From Lewinellaceae bacterium (GTDB lineage Bacteria > Bacteroidota > Bacteroidia > Chitinophagales > Saprospiraceae), in assembly GCA_020636215.1 (NCBI GenBank), contig JACJYG010000015.1:1-64000 (forward strand): a stretch of DNA of 64,000 nt. The letters run 5' to 3'. Shown piece after piece: positions 14,294 through 24,377 of the stretch. Under the pieces are notes generated by a model. The model did not search any database and had not been told where the DNA came from. It was given only the letters and a program-made list of their open reading frames with translations. The stretch's first letter is position 1. Every line of letters begins with the position of its first letter. The position numbers were made by a program, and so were the translations under genes.

Positions 14294-16051
14294 ATGCCAG
14301 CAACCAATTTATGTGGACGACAAACCGACAGCGTGGCCTTCACCGTCTTGTCCGAGGGCCAGGAAATTGACGGGGCGATCCGGGTGCATTCTATTGCGGT
14401 CAGCAAAGAGGCCAACCGGGTAGCGACGGCTACTATCCTGATCAGCGATGGCGATGTCTCTTCCCGAAATTTTCCGGTGAGCAACCGCGAGGAGTTCATC
14501 CCGGGCAAGAACATCGTGGTCCGGGCCGGTTACCATGCCGAGGAGGGCCCGATATTCAGCGGTATCGTGGTGGGGCACAGGATAAAGGCCAGAAGCCGGG
14601 CTTCTTTCCTGGAGGTCACCTGTAAGGAAGCGGCCATAAAGCTCACTACCAAACGGCGCAGCAATTACTTCGTCAACATCAAAGACAGCGATGTCTTTAA
14701 CCAGATCCTTCAAAGCTACGAGATTCCTAAAGAGGTGGCCGATACGGGCCTGGAGCACAAAGAGATCGTACAATACAACTGCAGCGACTGGGACTTCATC
14801 CTCTCCCGGGCGGATGTCAACGGCCTGATCGTGACCACCGATGAAGGCAGGGTTGTCATCGCGCGGCCGGATTTTGAGCAGGAACCCGCCCTGGAGCTCA
14901 CCTATGGAGGCAACATCATCGAATTCGAGGCGGGCATGGACGCGCGAAGCCAGTATGCGGAGATCACCACTGCCGCTTGGGACCCTGCCCGGTTGGAGTT
15001 GAGCGAGTCTACCGCGGCCGATCCCGCTTTTACGGAGCAGGGCAACCTCCCGGCTTCCGATATTGCCGGAGTGTTGAATGCGAACAGCAACACCTTATAC
15101 CACGGCGGCGACCTGGATGCCCAGGAATTGCAGGCCTGGGCCGATGCTGGCCTGCTGCGCAACCGCCTGGCCAAGATCAGGGGCCGCGTCCGCATCAGGG
15201 GGGTGGCGGATATTGGCCCCGGCAAGCTGGTAAACCTAAACGGCCTGGGCGAGCGCTTCAACGGGACGGCCTTCGTTTCCGGGGTGCACCACCAGATCCA
15301 TAGCGGGACCTGGCTGACCGACCTGGAGATCGGCATGACCCCTAACCCTTATTCTGCTGCTGAAGACATCACCGACACCCCCGCCGCCGGGCTGGCGCCG
15401 GCCATACATGGCCTGCACATCGGCATCGTCACCCAGATCGAAGGGGATGAGCGCGAAGGCCACCACCGGATATTGGTGCGGATACCCTTCGTGGCGCGGC
15501 AGGGCGATACCGAAGGAGAAGGCATATGGGCGCGGCTGGGAACCCTTTTTGCCGGCAACGAATACGGCTCCGTCTTTCGCCCGGAGATCGGTGATGAGGT
15601 CATCCTGGGCTTCGTCAACAACGACCCCCGTGACCCGGTTGTGCTGGGCGTACTGCACAGCAATACCCACCCGGCCCCCATCGAAGCCAGCAATGACAAC
15701 TTCGAGAAGGGCCTGTACCTGAAAGGAGCGATGAAGCTGGCCTTTAACGACGACGACAAAAGCATCCTGCTCGAAACCGAGGCCGGCAACTCCATCCTGC
15801 TCAGCGAAAGGGAAGAAAAAGTGATCGTCAACGACCAGAACGGCAACCGCATCACCTTGTCCTCGGATGGCATCGTGCTGCGGAGCGCCAAGGACATCAC
15901 GCTCGACGCCTCCTCCGGCGATATCGAGCTGAAAGCGAACAACATCAAGTTGAAAGCGAATATGAACCTGGCCCTTGAAGGCAATGCGAATGCGAAACTG
16001 AAAGGAGGGCAGCAGGCCGTGATCAAGGGAGGGATGGTGATGATCAATTGA
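14294..16051 (+). CDS. VgrG-like central spike (Afp8/Pvc8-like, 585 aa)
   Basis: Residues 1-350 resemble the gp27-like hub: FTVLSEGQEIDGAIRVHSIA, EFIPGKNIVVRAGYHAEEGP, IVQYNCSDWDFILSRADVNG. Then an OB-fold gp5-like part (GIVTQIEGDEREGHHRILVR, EIGDEVILGFVNNDPRDPVV) is followed by the beta-helix needle with repeating motifs (ITLSSDGIVLRSAKDITLDA, IELKANNIKLKANMNLALEG). This trimer forms the spike under the tube. A short tandem AAATGAAAATTG run (about 16050-16080) separates it from the PAAR gene. Confidence 0.93.
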   Translation: MPATNLCGRQTDSVAFTVLSEGQEIDGAIRVHSIAVSKEANRVATATILISDGDVSSRNFPVSNREEFIPGKNIVVRAGYHAEEGPIFSGIVVGHRIKARSRASFLEVTCKEAAIKLTTKRRSNYFVNIKDSDVFNQILQSYEIPKEVADTGLEHKEIVQYNCSDWDFILSRADVNGLIVTTDEGRVVIARPDFEQEPALELTYGGNIIEFEAGMDARSQYAEITTAAWDPARLELSESTAADPAFTEQGNLPASDIAGVLNANSNTLYHGGDLDAQELQAWADAGLLRNRLAKIRGRVRIRGVADIGPGKLVNLNGLGERFNGTAFVSGVHHQIHSGTWLTDLEIGMTPNPYSAAEDITDTPAAGLAPAIHGLHIGIVTQIEGDEREGHHRILVRIPFVARQGDTEGEGIWARLGTLFAGNEYGSVFRPEIGDEVILGFVNNDPRDPVVLGVLHSNTHPAPIEASNDNFEKGLYLKGAMKLAFNDDDKSILLETEAGNSILLSEREEKVIVNDQNGNRITLSSDGIVLRSAKDITLDASSGDIELKANNIKLKANMNLALEGNANAKLKGGQQAVIKGGMVMIN

Positions 16052-16087
16052 AATGAAAATTGAAATGAAAATTGAAATAACTGAACC

Positions 16088-16381
16088 ATGCCAGGAGCAG
16101 CCAGAGTAACCGATATGCATACCTGCCCGATGGCTAACCCGGACGGCTCTCCCCACGTGGGTGGGCCCATCCTGCCGCCGGGGGAGCCGACGGTCTTGAT
16201 CGAAGGGCAGCCGGCAGCGCGGCTGGGCGACCAGGCCACCTGCACCGGCCCGCCTGATGTGATCATGAAAGGGTCGGCTACGGTGATGATCGGCGGCAAG
16301 CCGGCGGCCCGAATGACCGACACCACGGCGCACGGAGGCCTGATCACCGTCGGCAGCGCCACCGTGATCATCGGAGGATGA
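16088..16381 (+). CDS. PAAR-repeat spike tip (97 aa)
   Basis: PAAR protein that sharpens the spike: PGAARVTDMHTCPM, GPILPPGEPTVLIEGQPAAR, GDQATCTGPPDVIMKGSATV, GGKPAARMTDTTAHGG, ITVGSATVIIGG. His and Cys residues in HTC, TCT and TTAHGG are positioned for the single metal ion at the tip. Length is typical of a stand-alone PAAR without an attached toxin. Confidence 0.93.
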   Translation: MPGAARVTDMHTCPMANPDGSPHVGGPILPPGEPTVLIEGQPAARLGDQATCTGPPDVIMKGSATVMIGGKPAARMTDTTAHGGLITVGSATVIIGG

Positions 16382-16414
16382 GCAGCGGATTTTTGAACAA
16401 CAAACCACGATCAG

Positions 16415-16831
16415 ATGAATCAACCAAAATCATTTCTCGGCACCGGTTGGGGTTTCCCGCCCACCTTCGCGATGGAGTTTGACGGCCTGCGGATGGTATC
16501 TGGCCTGGAAGATATCGAAGAGAGCCTTACCATCCTGTTGAGCACCCGCCTCAAGGAAAGGGTGATGCAGCTCAAATACGGCCTCAACCTCGACGAGATG
16601 CTGTTCGAAACGCTCAGCACCTCTTTTCTGGCCTATATGAAAGACCTGATCGAAACGGCCATCCTCTTCTACGAACCCCGGATCGATTTGGAGGAGGTTA
16701 ATATGGACAAAAACCAGCTGAATGAGGGCATACTCGATATTGAGCTCATTTACAGGGTGCGGGCCACCAATTCCCGCCACAATATGGTATACCCCTTCTA
16801 TGTGAAGGAAGCTACGGATGTTAGCGTATAG
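16415..16831 (+). CDS. gp25/GPW-like baseplate wedge protein (Afp9-like, 138 aa)
   Basis: The gp25 fold is recognised from FLGTGWGFPPTF, GLEDIEESLTILLSTRLKER, RVMQLKYGLNLDEMLFE and the C-terminal strand LIYRVRATNSRHNMVYPFYV. In phage T4 and eCIS the gp25-like protein starts sheath assembly on the baseplate. It lies 33 bp after PAAR and 26 bp before the giant baseplate gene. Confidence 0.92.
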   Translation: MNQPKSFLGTGWGFPPTFAMEFDGLRMVSGLEDIEESLTILLSTRLKERVMQLKYGLNLDEMLFETLSTSFLAYMKDLIETAILFYEPRIDLEEVNMDKNQLNEGILDIELIYRVRATNSRHNMVYPFYVKEATDVSV

Positions 16832-16857
16832 TCTTTAACCGCAAAAAGGCCAAACTC

Positions 16858-19800
16858 ATGGCAAATAATTTTCTGAACATAGAGAACCCCCTGGCCCGAA
16901 ACGGCTCCGGACAGGAGGACCGCTACCCGGCGGCCCTCGACCCGGCATCCGTTAAGCTCGACGGCCGCACACTGCCCGATCTGATCCGGTTTACCTACGA
17001 GTACGCCAGGATGATCCGGTACTATAACCTCAGTAACCAGCCGGAAGGCGACTGGCGCCCGTTCTGGGAACTGGAAGCCACCTTCCTGCTGGGCGTATGG
17101 GCTGCCCTCGACATCAAGGAGATCGAAAAAGCCTACCGAGAACTGGAGATCAAGTACTGGCAGCAACTGGAAGATTACCAGGACGGGCGGGCCGAGGCCG
17201 ATGAGAGCCCTTACATACTGAAGGAGCTTATCGATCAGATCTACCAGCTGGCCGCCGCCATTCAGGAAGCCTGCGAACGGATGCCGGCCGAGCTGGAACT
17301 GAAAGCTGTCATCCTGGACGAGATCAAAAACCGGCTGAGGGAACCGCTGCGGCAACTCATCGAATACGACAAGGGCAATATCACCAATCAGTCCAACGAT
17401 TACACGGCTTTCCTCAGCGATTTTGTAGCCGATCCCTCCACCTGCCGGCAAGCCTGGGGGTTGGATCAGCACGAGTTCTACTGCCTGCTGCCGGTGGAAC
17501 CACAGGACGCGGAAAGCCTGGCCGAAATTTTCCTGCCCTTCTTCACCGCCATCCAGAAGATCAGGGATAATGCGCAGCGATGGTTCCACCACTACCTGCA
17601 CAACAACGACGGGCACCGGCCCTACGTGGCCCTGTTCTTTACTTTCCTGGAACTGTTCAAACATCCGCAGGCGCAAATCAATGATTTAACCCGAAAGCAC
17701 CTGGATTACTTCTACCAGGAAGTATTACGCCTGCCCCGCCAGGCCGAAAGGCCCGATTCCGTGCACCTCATTTTTGACATTGCCGAAAACCTGCCCTGGC
17801 ACCTTATCCGCGAGGGCACCCTGGTGAGCGCCGGCAAAGACGCCGAAGGCCATGAGATGGTATATGCCCTGGCCGATAACCTGGCAGCCAACCATGCCAA
17901 AGTGGAAGAACTGAGGAGCCTCTACATCGATGAAAGCGGCTCGGTGGCCTTCCGGGCGGCTCCCGTCGCCAATTCCTACGACGGCAAGGGGGCGCCCTTC
18001 CCCGAAGGCGTCAGCAAGGGCTGGCGCGGACTGGGCGGAAAGGAAACGCCGGAGACGGAGGTCGGCTTTGCGGTGGCGTCCACGCATTTGTATCTGGGAG
18101 AGGGATGGAGGCAGGTGGTATTGACCATTCCGTTAAAAAACAGCGGGGAAAATTTAGGTTGGGATGCAGATATTTTGCCTCCTTACTTCCGCATCGAACT
18201 AAGCACGGAGAAAGAGTGGTTGCCTTTAGAATATAATGGGAATATCAAATTTGATGATGAATTGGAGACGGATCAAGAACCGCCAAAGGATCAAAGAGGA
18301 ATGAAGTGTCGCTATTCAAGTGGGACTGATCCAAAGATCGAATTTATCCTCCAACTCCTCCCGGACGCCCCCCCCATAGCCCCCTTCCTGGAAGAAACCG
18401 AGGAAGGCATCCCCATCGCCACCGAGCTGCCCTGCGTCAAGGTATTTATTACCAATACGGCCTGGGCGGAGGCCGGAGATTACAAAAGCCTGATGCAGGC
18501 AATGGCGGTTAAAAACATCGAGTTAAGAGTAAAAGTAAAAGGCCTGAAAAACCTGCTGCTGAGGAACGACAACGGCGATATCGATGTAAACGCCAAGATC
18601 TATCCTTTTACGCAGGTGCCAAATGAGGGGGCGCAGTTCACGATCGGAAGTGGTGAGGTCTTTTCGAAGGAGCTAAAAAGCCTGGATCTCAATATCAAGT
18701 GGGATGGGTTGGAGGGCATGAATTTTGGGAAGTATTATCGGGTTTATAATTTTTACAGGCATGATAAGATTGGGTTCGATAGCTTTAAATTCAGGACAGA
18801 GTATTTGAAAGAGGGAGTATGGAAGAATTTGAGTTTGCCTCCTGAGCAAGGAGATTCTCTTTTTTCTTCTTCTGACATCGATGATTGGCAAGAACACCCA
18901 GTAGATCTGGAAGAAATACTTGTTCCTGATTCGATTAGGTTTTTATCGCAGGATGCCTGGAAGCTCATAGTGGAGTCTCTCAGTGCAAATGAACCTCAAC
19001 AAGGACTTGATGCCAAGCAGGTTATGGAACCATTGGGTATTTATTTAGGCGAGAGACCAGTAGATGAAATTGATTATACTGATTATGTTAACGAAGTTTT
19101 AGATCCTCTCAATTTTTTCCATATTCCTGATCCGTCGATGGCAAGGGCCTTTTTCTACCAGATCAGGAAAACAGAAAGTGAGAGCATTTTGAAAATTGTC
19201 AAAAAAAATGATGGGATTGTATCTGCTGAAATCTCATCAATCCCTGAAGTGACAATTAAACCCGGCGTCATCCAAAACGGCAAAATAGTCAAACCCACCG
19301 AAGTCGCCCCCTACAGCGAACAATTCACTACCCAGGGTTTCATCCGGCTGGTGCTGGGGCGGGATTTTCTGCACGAGGCATATGGTAAAGTACTGGCCCA
19401 ACAGTTGATGGTCCAGTCCGAAGACCCAGACTCTGACCATCCCATCGCTTTGCCCGAGCCGCCCTTCACGCCCGTCATCGACTCCATCAGCGTGGACTAC
19501 GAAGCCGCCACCACCCTCAATCCGGGCGAAACGCCTTCGGAATTCTTCCAGCTGACGCCCATGCGTGGCAACAGGCCGGTCCCGTTCCGGGACGGCGAAA
19601 GCCTGACGCCTCTTTTCCTGCACAAAGCAGCAGGAGCCTCACCCTTGGACATCTATCAGAAGGACGAGGAAGAGGAGGACAGGAGCCGCTGGTACCTGGG
19701 TATTCCCAACACCTTAATGCCTGAGGAAGAGGAAGAAGATCGAATTTTCTATGTGTTCCTGAAGTTACCGGGCATTCCCAACCAGGAGGCATTTGATGAA

Positions 19801-21303
19801 ATTGAAATATTTAACGGAGATGATGTACTCAACTCGGGCATTCATTTGCTTGGAGAACCGGATGGTTTTGCGGAATGCATCATCGGTTTGCACGCTGAAG
19901 AGCTAAAGGCTTACAATGAGTTATCATCATCCGAAACTGAACCTCCCAATGCCGTCGATTTCAAGTGGGTGATGGTACGTTCTTCAGCAGGATCAGTGAC
20001 CCATCCTCCGGCCGTTCATTACCTTCTTTACCCTGCGAATGGCAACCTCTTCATCGGCCTGCGCGGCCTTACCCCCGGCCAGATCGTCAGCATCCTCTTC
20101 CAGGTGGAAGAAGCGTCGGGCGACCCGGATGCCGAAGTGCCGGAAGTGCATTGGGACTATCTGGCGGACAACGAATGGAAGCCCTTCCCCGTCCCCTTTA
20201 TCGTATCGGACGAGACCCTGGGGCTGCGCCGCTCCGGGATCATCCAATTCCGCACGCCGCTCGAGATGGCGGCCGGCAATACCATTCTGAACCCTGAACT
20301 CTACTGGATAAGAGCTTCAGTTACAGAAACGGAGGTGGCAAAGATCGCCGCCCTGCCCAACCTGATCGACGTAAGGGCGCAGGCCGTGCGGGCGGTATTC
20401 CTCAACCGGGGCAACAGCCTGGAACACCTGCAGAAGGGATTACCCGCCGCGACGATCAGCCAGCTCGTCCGCCGCGATGTGGCCGTGACAGCCATCGAAC
20501 AGCCCTTCGCTTCTTTCGATGGCATACCGCCCGAGTCGGGCAAATCCTTCTATCAGAGGGTCAGCGAACGGCTGCGGCATAAGGATAGGGCCATTACGGT
20601 GTACGATTACGAACGGCTGGTATTGCAGCATTTTCCCGACATCTACCACGCCAAGTGCCTCAACCATACCGACTTGCCAGTTAACCTGGCGCCGGGTTAC
20701 GTCACCCTGGCTGTCATCCCTAACCTGAAACACAAAAGTGGCGGCGACCCCTATCAACCCCGGGTGGCCGTCGGGGCCCGCAGGGAGATCGAGCTTTTCC
20801 TCAACCGCCACAATACCCCGATGGTGGCCGGGCTGACGGAGGAGGACGATACCTTAGAGGTCGTCAACCCGGTTTACGAACCCATAAAGGTGTGTTGCTG
20901 CGTGCAGTTCAGGCCGGGCTACGACCCCAACCTGTTCAAATTCAGACTCAACGAAGAGCTGAAACAATTCCTGGCCCCCTGGGCCTTCGACAGCAGCGCC
21001 GAGATCGCGTTCGGCAAGGAGATCTTCCGCTTCAGTGTCCTAAATTTCATCGAGGAAAGAGACTACGTCGATATCGTAACTGATTTTGAACTCATCCACT
21101 ACGTAAAGAATGAAAATGGGGCGGAAGGGCAAAAAGTAACTTACGAGAAAGGAGAAGCAGCCATACTCAAACCCCAAACCGCCCGGTCGATCCTGACGAC
21201 CTACATCAACCCGGAAACGCTTACCGACCCCAACCAGATCGACCACCACATCCGGATCATTGAATTCATTGAGACCGACACCGGGCTTTGCCCAAGCTGC
21301 TGA
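16858..21303 (+). CDS. Giant baseplate J-like protein (Afp11/Pvc11-like, 1481 aa)
   Basis: Very large eCIS wedge protein. Recognisable are an N-terminal helical part (YARMIRYYNLSNQPEGDWRP, HYLHNNDGHRPYVALFFTFL, LEVLRLPRQAERPDSVHLIF-type TssF/gpJ region) and a long beta-rich middle. The conserved C-terminal baseplate-J region follows (ESGKSFYQRVSERLRHKDRA, YDYERLVLQHFPDIYHAKCL, VTLAVIPNL, RREIELFLNRHNTPMVAGL). It would form, with the next gene, the heterodimeric wedge that triggers sheath contraction. The stretch about 18100-19250 is more AT-rich than the flanks, which could mark a more recently exchanged insert domain. Confidence 0.9.
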   Translation: MANNFLNIENPLARNGSGQEDRYPAALDPASVKLDGRTLPDLIRFTYEYARMIRYYNLSNQPEGDWRPFWELEATFLLGVWAALDIKEIEKAYRELEIKYWQQLEDYQDGRAEADESPYILKELIDQIYQLAAAIQEACERMPAELELKAVILDEIKNRLREPLRQLIEYDKGNITNQSNDYTAFLSDFVADPSTCRQAWGLDQHEFYCLLPVEPQDAESLAEIFLPFFTAIQKIRDNAQRWFHHYLHNNDGHRPYVALFFTFLELFKHPQAQINDLTRKHLDYFYQEVLRLPRQAERPDSVHLIFDIAENLPWHLIREGTLVSAGKDAEGHEMVYALADNLAANHAKVEELRSLYIDESGSVAFRAAPVANSYDGKGAPFPEGVSKGWRGLGGKETPETEVGFAVASTHLYLGEGWRQVVLTIPLKNSGENLGWDADILPPYFRIELSTEKEWLPLEYNGNIKFDDELETDQEPPKDQRGMKCRYSSGTDPKIEFILQLLPDAPPIAPFLEETEEGIPIATELPCVKVFITNTAWAEAGDYKSLMQAMAVKNIELRVKVKGLKNLLLRNDNGDIDVNAKIYPFTQVPNEGAQFTIGSGEVFSKELKSLDLNIKWDGLEGMNFGKYYRVYNFYRHDKIGFDSFKFRTEYLKEGVWKNLSLPPEQGDSLFSSSDIDDWQEHPVDLEEILVPDSIRFLSQDAWKLIVESLSANEPQQGLDAKQVMEPLGIYLGERPVDEIDYTDYVNEVLDPLNFFHIPDPSMARAFFYQIRKTESESILKIVKKNDGIVSAEISSIPEVTIKPGVIQNGKIVKPTEVAPYSEQFTTQGFIRLVLGRDFLHEAYGKVLAQQLMVQSEDPDSDHPIALPEPPFTPVIDSISVDYEAATTLNPGETPSEFFQLTPMRGNRPVPFRDGESLTPLFLHKAAGASPLDIYQKDEEEEDRSRWYLGIPNTLMPEEEEEDRIFYVFLKLPGIPNQEAFDEIEIFNGDDVLNSGIHLLGEPDGFAECIIGLHAEELKAYNELSSSETEPPNAVDFKWVMVRSSAGSVTHPPAVHYLLYPANGNLFIGLRGLTPGQIVSILFQVEEASGDPDAEVPEVHWDYLADNEWKPFPVPFIVSDETLGLRRSGIIQFRTPLEMAAGNTILNPELYWIRASVTETEVAKIAALPNLIDVRAQAVRAVFLNRGNSLEHLQKGLPAATISQLVRRDVAVTAIEQPFASFDGIPPESGKSFYQRVSERLRHKDRAITVYDYERLVLQHFPDIYHAKCLNHTDLPVNLAPGYVTLAVIPNLKHKSGGDPYQPRVAVGARREIELFLNRHNTPMVAGLTEEDDTLEVVNPVYEPIKVCCCVQFRPGYDPNLFKFRLNEELKQFLAPWAFDSSAEIAFGKEIFRFSVLNFIEERDYVDIVTDFELIHYVKNENGAEGQKVTYEKGEAAILKPQTARSILTTYINPETLTDPNQIDHHIRIIEFIETDTGLCPSC

Positions 21304-21339
21304 AACAATAGAATGTAAAATATAAAACCGCGAATTCCG

Positions 21340-24258
21340 ATGACCAAGCATCTCACCATTTCCAAGCAAGCGCCGCCCCATAAGAGCATGGACTACAAAC
21401 AATTGCGGGCGGAAGGCATCAAACACATCGAAAAGTTGGGCAGCCGGATCTGGACGGATTACAACATCCACGACCCCGGCATTACCATCCTGGAAGCCCT
21501 GTGCTACGCCATCACCGACCTGGGCTACCGCGCCAACTTGCCTATGGCCGATCTGATGGTCTTCCCTCCCGGCAGCCAGCAGGGCAAAGCCTTCTTTTCC
21601 GCCGCCGAGGTGCTCACTAACCGGCCCGTTACCCACAACGACTTCCGGAAGATACTCATCGATGTGGAGGGGGTGAAGAATGCGTGGTTGCTGAAAGCGG
21701 AGGGGATAGAACCTCCTCTTTTTCTGGAAACAGATGCCGATAATACCCGTCTAAGTTTCAATACTACTGATGAGCCGTTGATCCTCCGCGGCATCTACGA
21801 CGTCCTGCTCGAACTGGAGGACAACATCGACCTGAATGACCTGAGCGATGTCGCCGCTATCAAACAGCGGGTTTGGGAAAAACTACAGGCCAACCGCAAC
21901 CTCTGCGAAGATTTCCGGGATATCAGGCTGGTGTGCGAGAAGCCCGTCGGCATTTGCGCCCACATCGAGGCGCAGTCTACCGCCGATATCGAGTGGTTAC
22001 AGGCAAAGATCTACTACGCCATCGGCCAGTATTTCTCTCCCGGCGTACCCTTTTACAGCCTGGAAGAGATGCTGGACAAGATCACGGTTTTTAAACTAAC
22101 CGAAGCATCCTTTACCGCGCTGGCCGAAGCGCAGGCGCCGGCAGCCGTAACAGAGCCGCTAAAGGCTATTCAGGAGCAGGCCTTCACCGGAAAAGCCGCT
22201 TTCCTGGCCGCTATCCGCGGGCTTATTGATCCGGAGCCGGCCCTGGCGTACGAAAGCCTTTTCCTCAAATACGCCCACAAAACCCAAAGCGCCGATCTCC
22301 TTTTCAACGGGCCATTGTTGGAGCATGGCTTCATTGACGAGGCGGAACTGGAGGCCTCCCAGCTCAGGAGCCTGGTCTTCAAATCGGACATCCTGCAAAT
22401 CCTGCTCGATATCGAGGAAGTAAAAGCCGTCAACGAGCTGATGATTGGCCTGTGCGATGAGAACGGACAACTGGACCTCAGCGAAGAACATTGGTACCTG
22501 CCACTCGCAGCGGATGACAAACCGGTGCTGGATTGCAGCCGTTTGTATTACCGGCAGGGCAATCAGGAGCCCTTCGCCGATCCGGAAAGGGCCCGGGAAA
22601 AGCTGGCGCAACTGAAAGCGCTGAACCAAAGGCCGCCGCTACAGGGCCCCTTCGGCCTGCCCATCCCTAAAGGTAAATACCGGGATTTTAAGGATTATAC
22701 CAGTCTTCAAACCGAATTTCCGGACACCTACTGCATCGGCTTCGAAGGGCTTCCGGAAAACGCGACGGCCGAGCGCCGCGCCCAGGCCCGGCAACTGAAG
22801 GGTTACCTGATGTTTTACGACCAGATACTCGCCAACTATCTGGCCACGCTCGATGAGGTCAAAAAGCTATTCAGCGTTTCTCCGGATGAAATGGAACAGA
22901 CGGCTTTCTACCAGGCGCTCTATGAAATTCCCGGCGTCCGCGATCTGCTCTTCGATTATTCCGGCGAGACTGACGCGGCCTGGGAGGCGTTCAAAACCGA
23001 TCCCGATAACCAGTACCTCCGGAACCTGCGGCGTATCGTGGAGAGTGACACCCACCGCCTGTTCCGGCGCGAAGCCCTGCTCGACCACCTGCTGGCCCGG
23101 TTCGGAGAGCAGTTCACCGATTTTGTGGTGCGCCTGTACGATATCCGCTACCCGGCGACCGAAGCCATCGCCCAATACCAAACCCTGGAGGAAGTCATCC
23201 GCGATGAGGCGCGGCTGCTTCGGCACATCCCGGAAGTGGGCAGTGAACGCGGCAAAGCCTACGATTACGCCTCCTGGGGCCGCTTCTGTCCCGAGGTGGA
23301 CGACTGGGATCAACTCAATGTCGCCGGCCTGAAAAAACGGGTGAGCCTGCTGCTCGGCTTCGATGATTATTACCGAAAAACCCTCTCCTGCCCGCCGGAT
23401 TATTACGTGGAAGTAGTGGAAGAAGGCATGGACAGTTACCGGTTCTTCCTGAGAGAAAAAGCCGACGGCCCGGTGCTGCTGGAAAGCGTCGAAACCTACC
23501 GGCAACGCGCCAACGCCACGGCCGCCTGCGAAGAACTGGCCGAAGTGGCGATGGACGAAGATCATTACCAGATCGGGGCCGACGAAGAGCAGCCTGAGCT
23601 GCAACGGCTGTACCTGTTGAGCAAGAGGGACAGAAAGCTGGCCCAAAGCCCGCAGGCCTTTCCGTCCGACAGCCCCAAACCCGAACAACTGAAAGCTGCC
23701 ATCTGGCGGCTGGCCAATTCCGAAGATTGCGAAACGGAAGGCTTCCACCTCGTCGAGCACATCCTGCTCCGTCCCCGGGAAGACGACTACGAGTTGCTGC
23801 CCACCGACTACTGGAAGAATTTCCCCGGCGCTACAATAGAGGTGAGTGAGGAGGACGAAAGCGAAGATAGCCCGCCTTCGGGGGAAATCAATTGCCTGGG
23901 GCAAAAAGACCCCTATTCCTTCTGGGCCACCGTGCTGATCCCCAACTGGCTGGAGCGCTTCGAGGACGAGAACCGCAAGTTCCTCTTCGAACAGACGTTG
24001 CGCCGCGAAGCCCCGGCCCACGTCGCCCTCAACATCTGCTGGCTGACGCGCAAGGAGATGCTCCGCTTTGAAATGGCCTACCTGGAATGGCTGGCCGCCC
24101 TGGCCAAAACCACCTTCGAATGGACGGAAGAACCCCGTACACACATCCTGGAAGAACCGAATAATGAACTGGTGCGGGTGCTGAGCAGCCTCGTGTGTCC
24201 GTGCCGGGGGAAAAAGCCGGGAAGAGCGAAGTGTAGGGAACAGGAGGATACGGGGTGA
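21340..24258 (+). CDS. Second large baseplate wedge protein (Afp12/Pvc12-like, 972 aa)
   Basis: The entry DYKQLRAEGIKHIEKLGSRI and WTDYNIHDPGITILEALCYA matches the Pvc12/gp6-like wedge family. Later parts include RAQARQLKGYLMFYDQILAN and YLATLDEVKKLFSVSPDEM. Near the end, GFHLVEHILLRPR is followed by FWATVLIPNWLERFEDENRK and TLRREAPAHVALNICWLTRK, both common in this family. It pairs with the preceding gpJ-like protein in the wedge. Start ATG at 21340 is 36 bp after the previous stop. Confidence 0.9.
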   Translation: MTKHLTISKQAPPHKSMDYKQLRAEGIKHIEKLGSRIWTDYNIHDPGITILEALCYAITDLGYRANLPMADLMVFPPGSQQGKAFFSAAEVLTNRPVTHNDFRKILIDVEGVKNAWLLKAEGIEPPLFLETDADNTRLSFNTTDEPLILRGIYDVLLELEDNIDLNDLSDVAAIKQRVWEKLQANRNLCEDFRDIRLVCEKPVGICAHIEAQSTADIEWLQAKIYYAIGQYFSPGVPFYSLEEMLDKITVFKLTEASFTALAEAQAPAAVTEPLKAIQEQAFTGKAAFLAAIRGLIDPEPALAYESLFLKYAHKTQSADLLFNGPLLEHGFIDEAELEASQLRSLVFKSDILQILLDIEEVKAVNELMIGLCDENGQLDLSEEHWYLPLAADDKPVLDCSRLYYRQGNQEPFADPERAREKLAQLKALNQRPPLQGPFGLPIPKGKYRDFKDYTSLQTEFPDTYCIGFEGLPENATAERRAQARQLKGYLMFYDQILANYLATLDEVKKLFSVSPDEMEQTAFYQALYEIPGVRDLLFDYSGETDAAWEAFKTDPDNQYLRNLRRIVESDTHRLFRREALLDHLLARFGEQFTDFVVRLYDIRYPATEAIAQYQTLEEVIRDEARLLRHIPEVGSERGKAYDYASWGRFCPEVDDWDQLNVAGLKKRVSLLLGFDDYYRKTLSCPPDYYVEVVEEGMDSYRFFLREKADGPVLLESVETYRQRANATAACEELAEVAMDEDHYQIGADEEQPELQRLYLLSKRDRKLAQSPQAFPSDSPKPEQLKAAIWRLANSEDCETEGFHLVEHILLRPREDDYELLPTDYWKNFPGATIEVSEEDESEDSPPSGEINCLGQKDPYSFWATVLIPNWLERFEDENRKFLFEQTLRREAPAHVALNICWLTRKEMLRFEMAYLEWLAALAKTTFEWTEEPRTHILEEPNNELVRVLSSLVCPCRGKKPGRAKCREQEDTG

Positions 24259-24377
24259 GGGGGAGAGACGAGGAGATAGGGGGACTTGGAGAGGGGGAGA
24301 CCCTATAACCCAGAGGGCCTTGAACCCACTGTGCCTCCAACGAATGGCCTTTAAGAACTTTAAATCCATCTGCAGCC

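Noticed and set aside
15236..16423. Long minus-strand frames opposite the spike gene
   Set aside because: The plus strand encodes clear VgrG-like and PAAR proteins; the opposite frames have no recognisable motifs.
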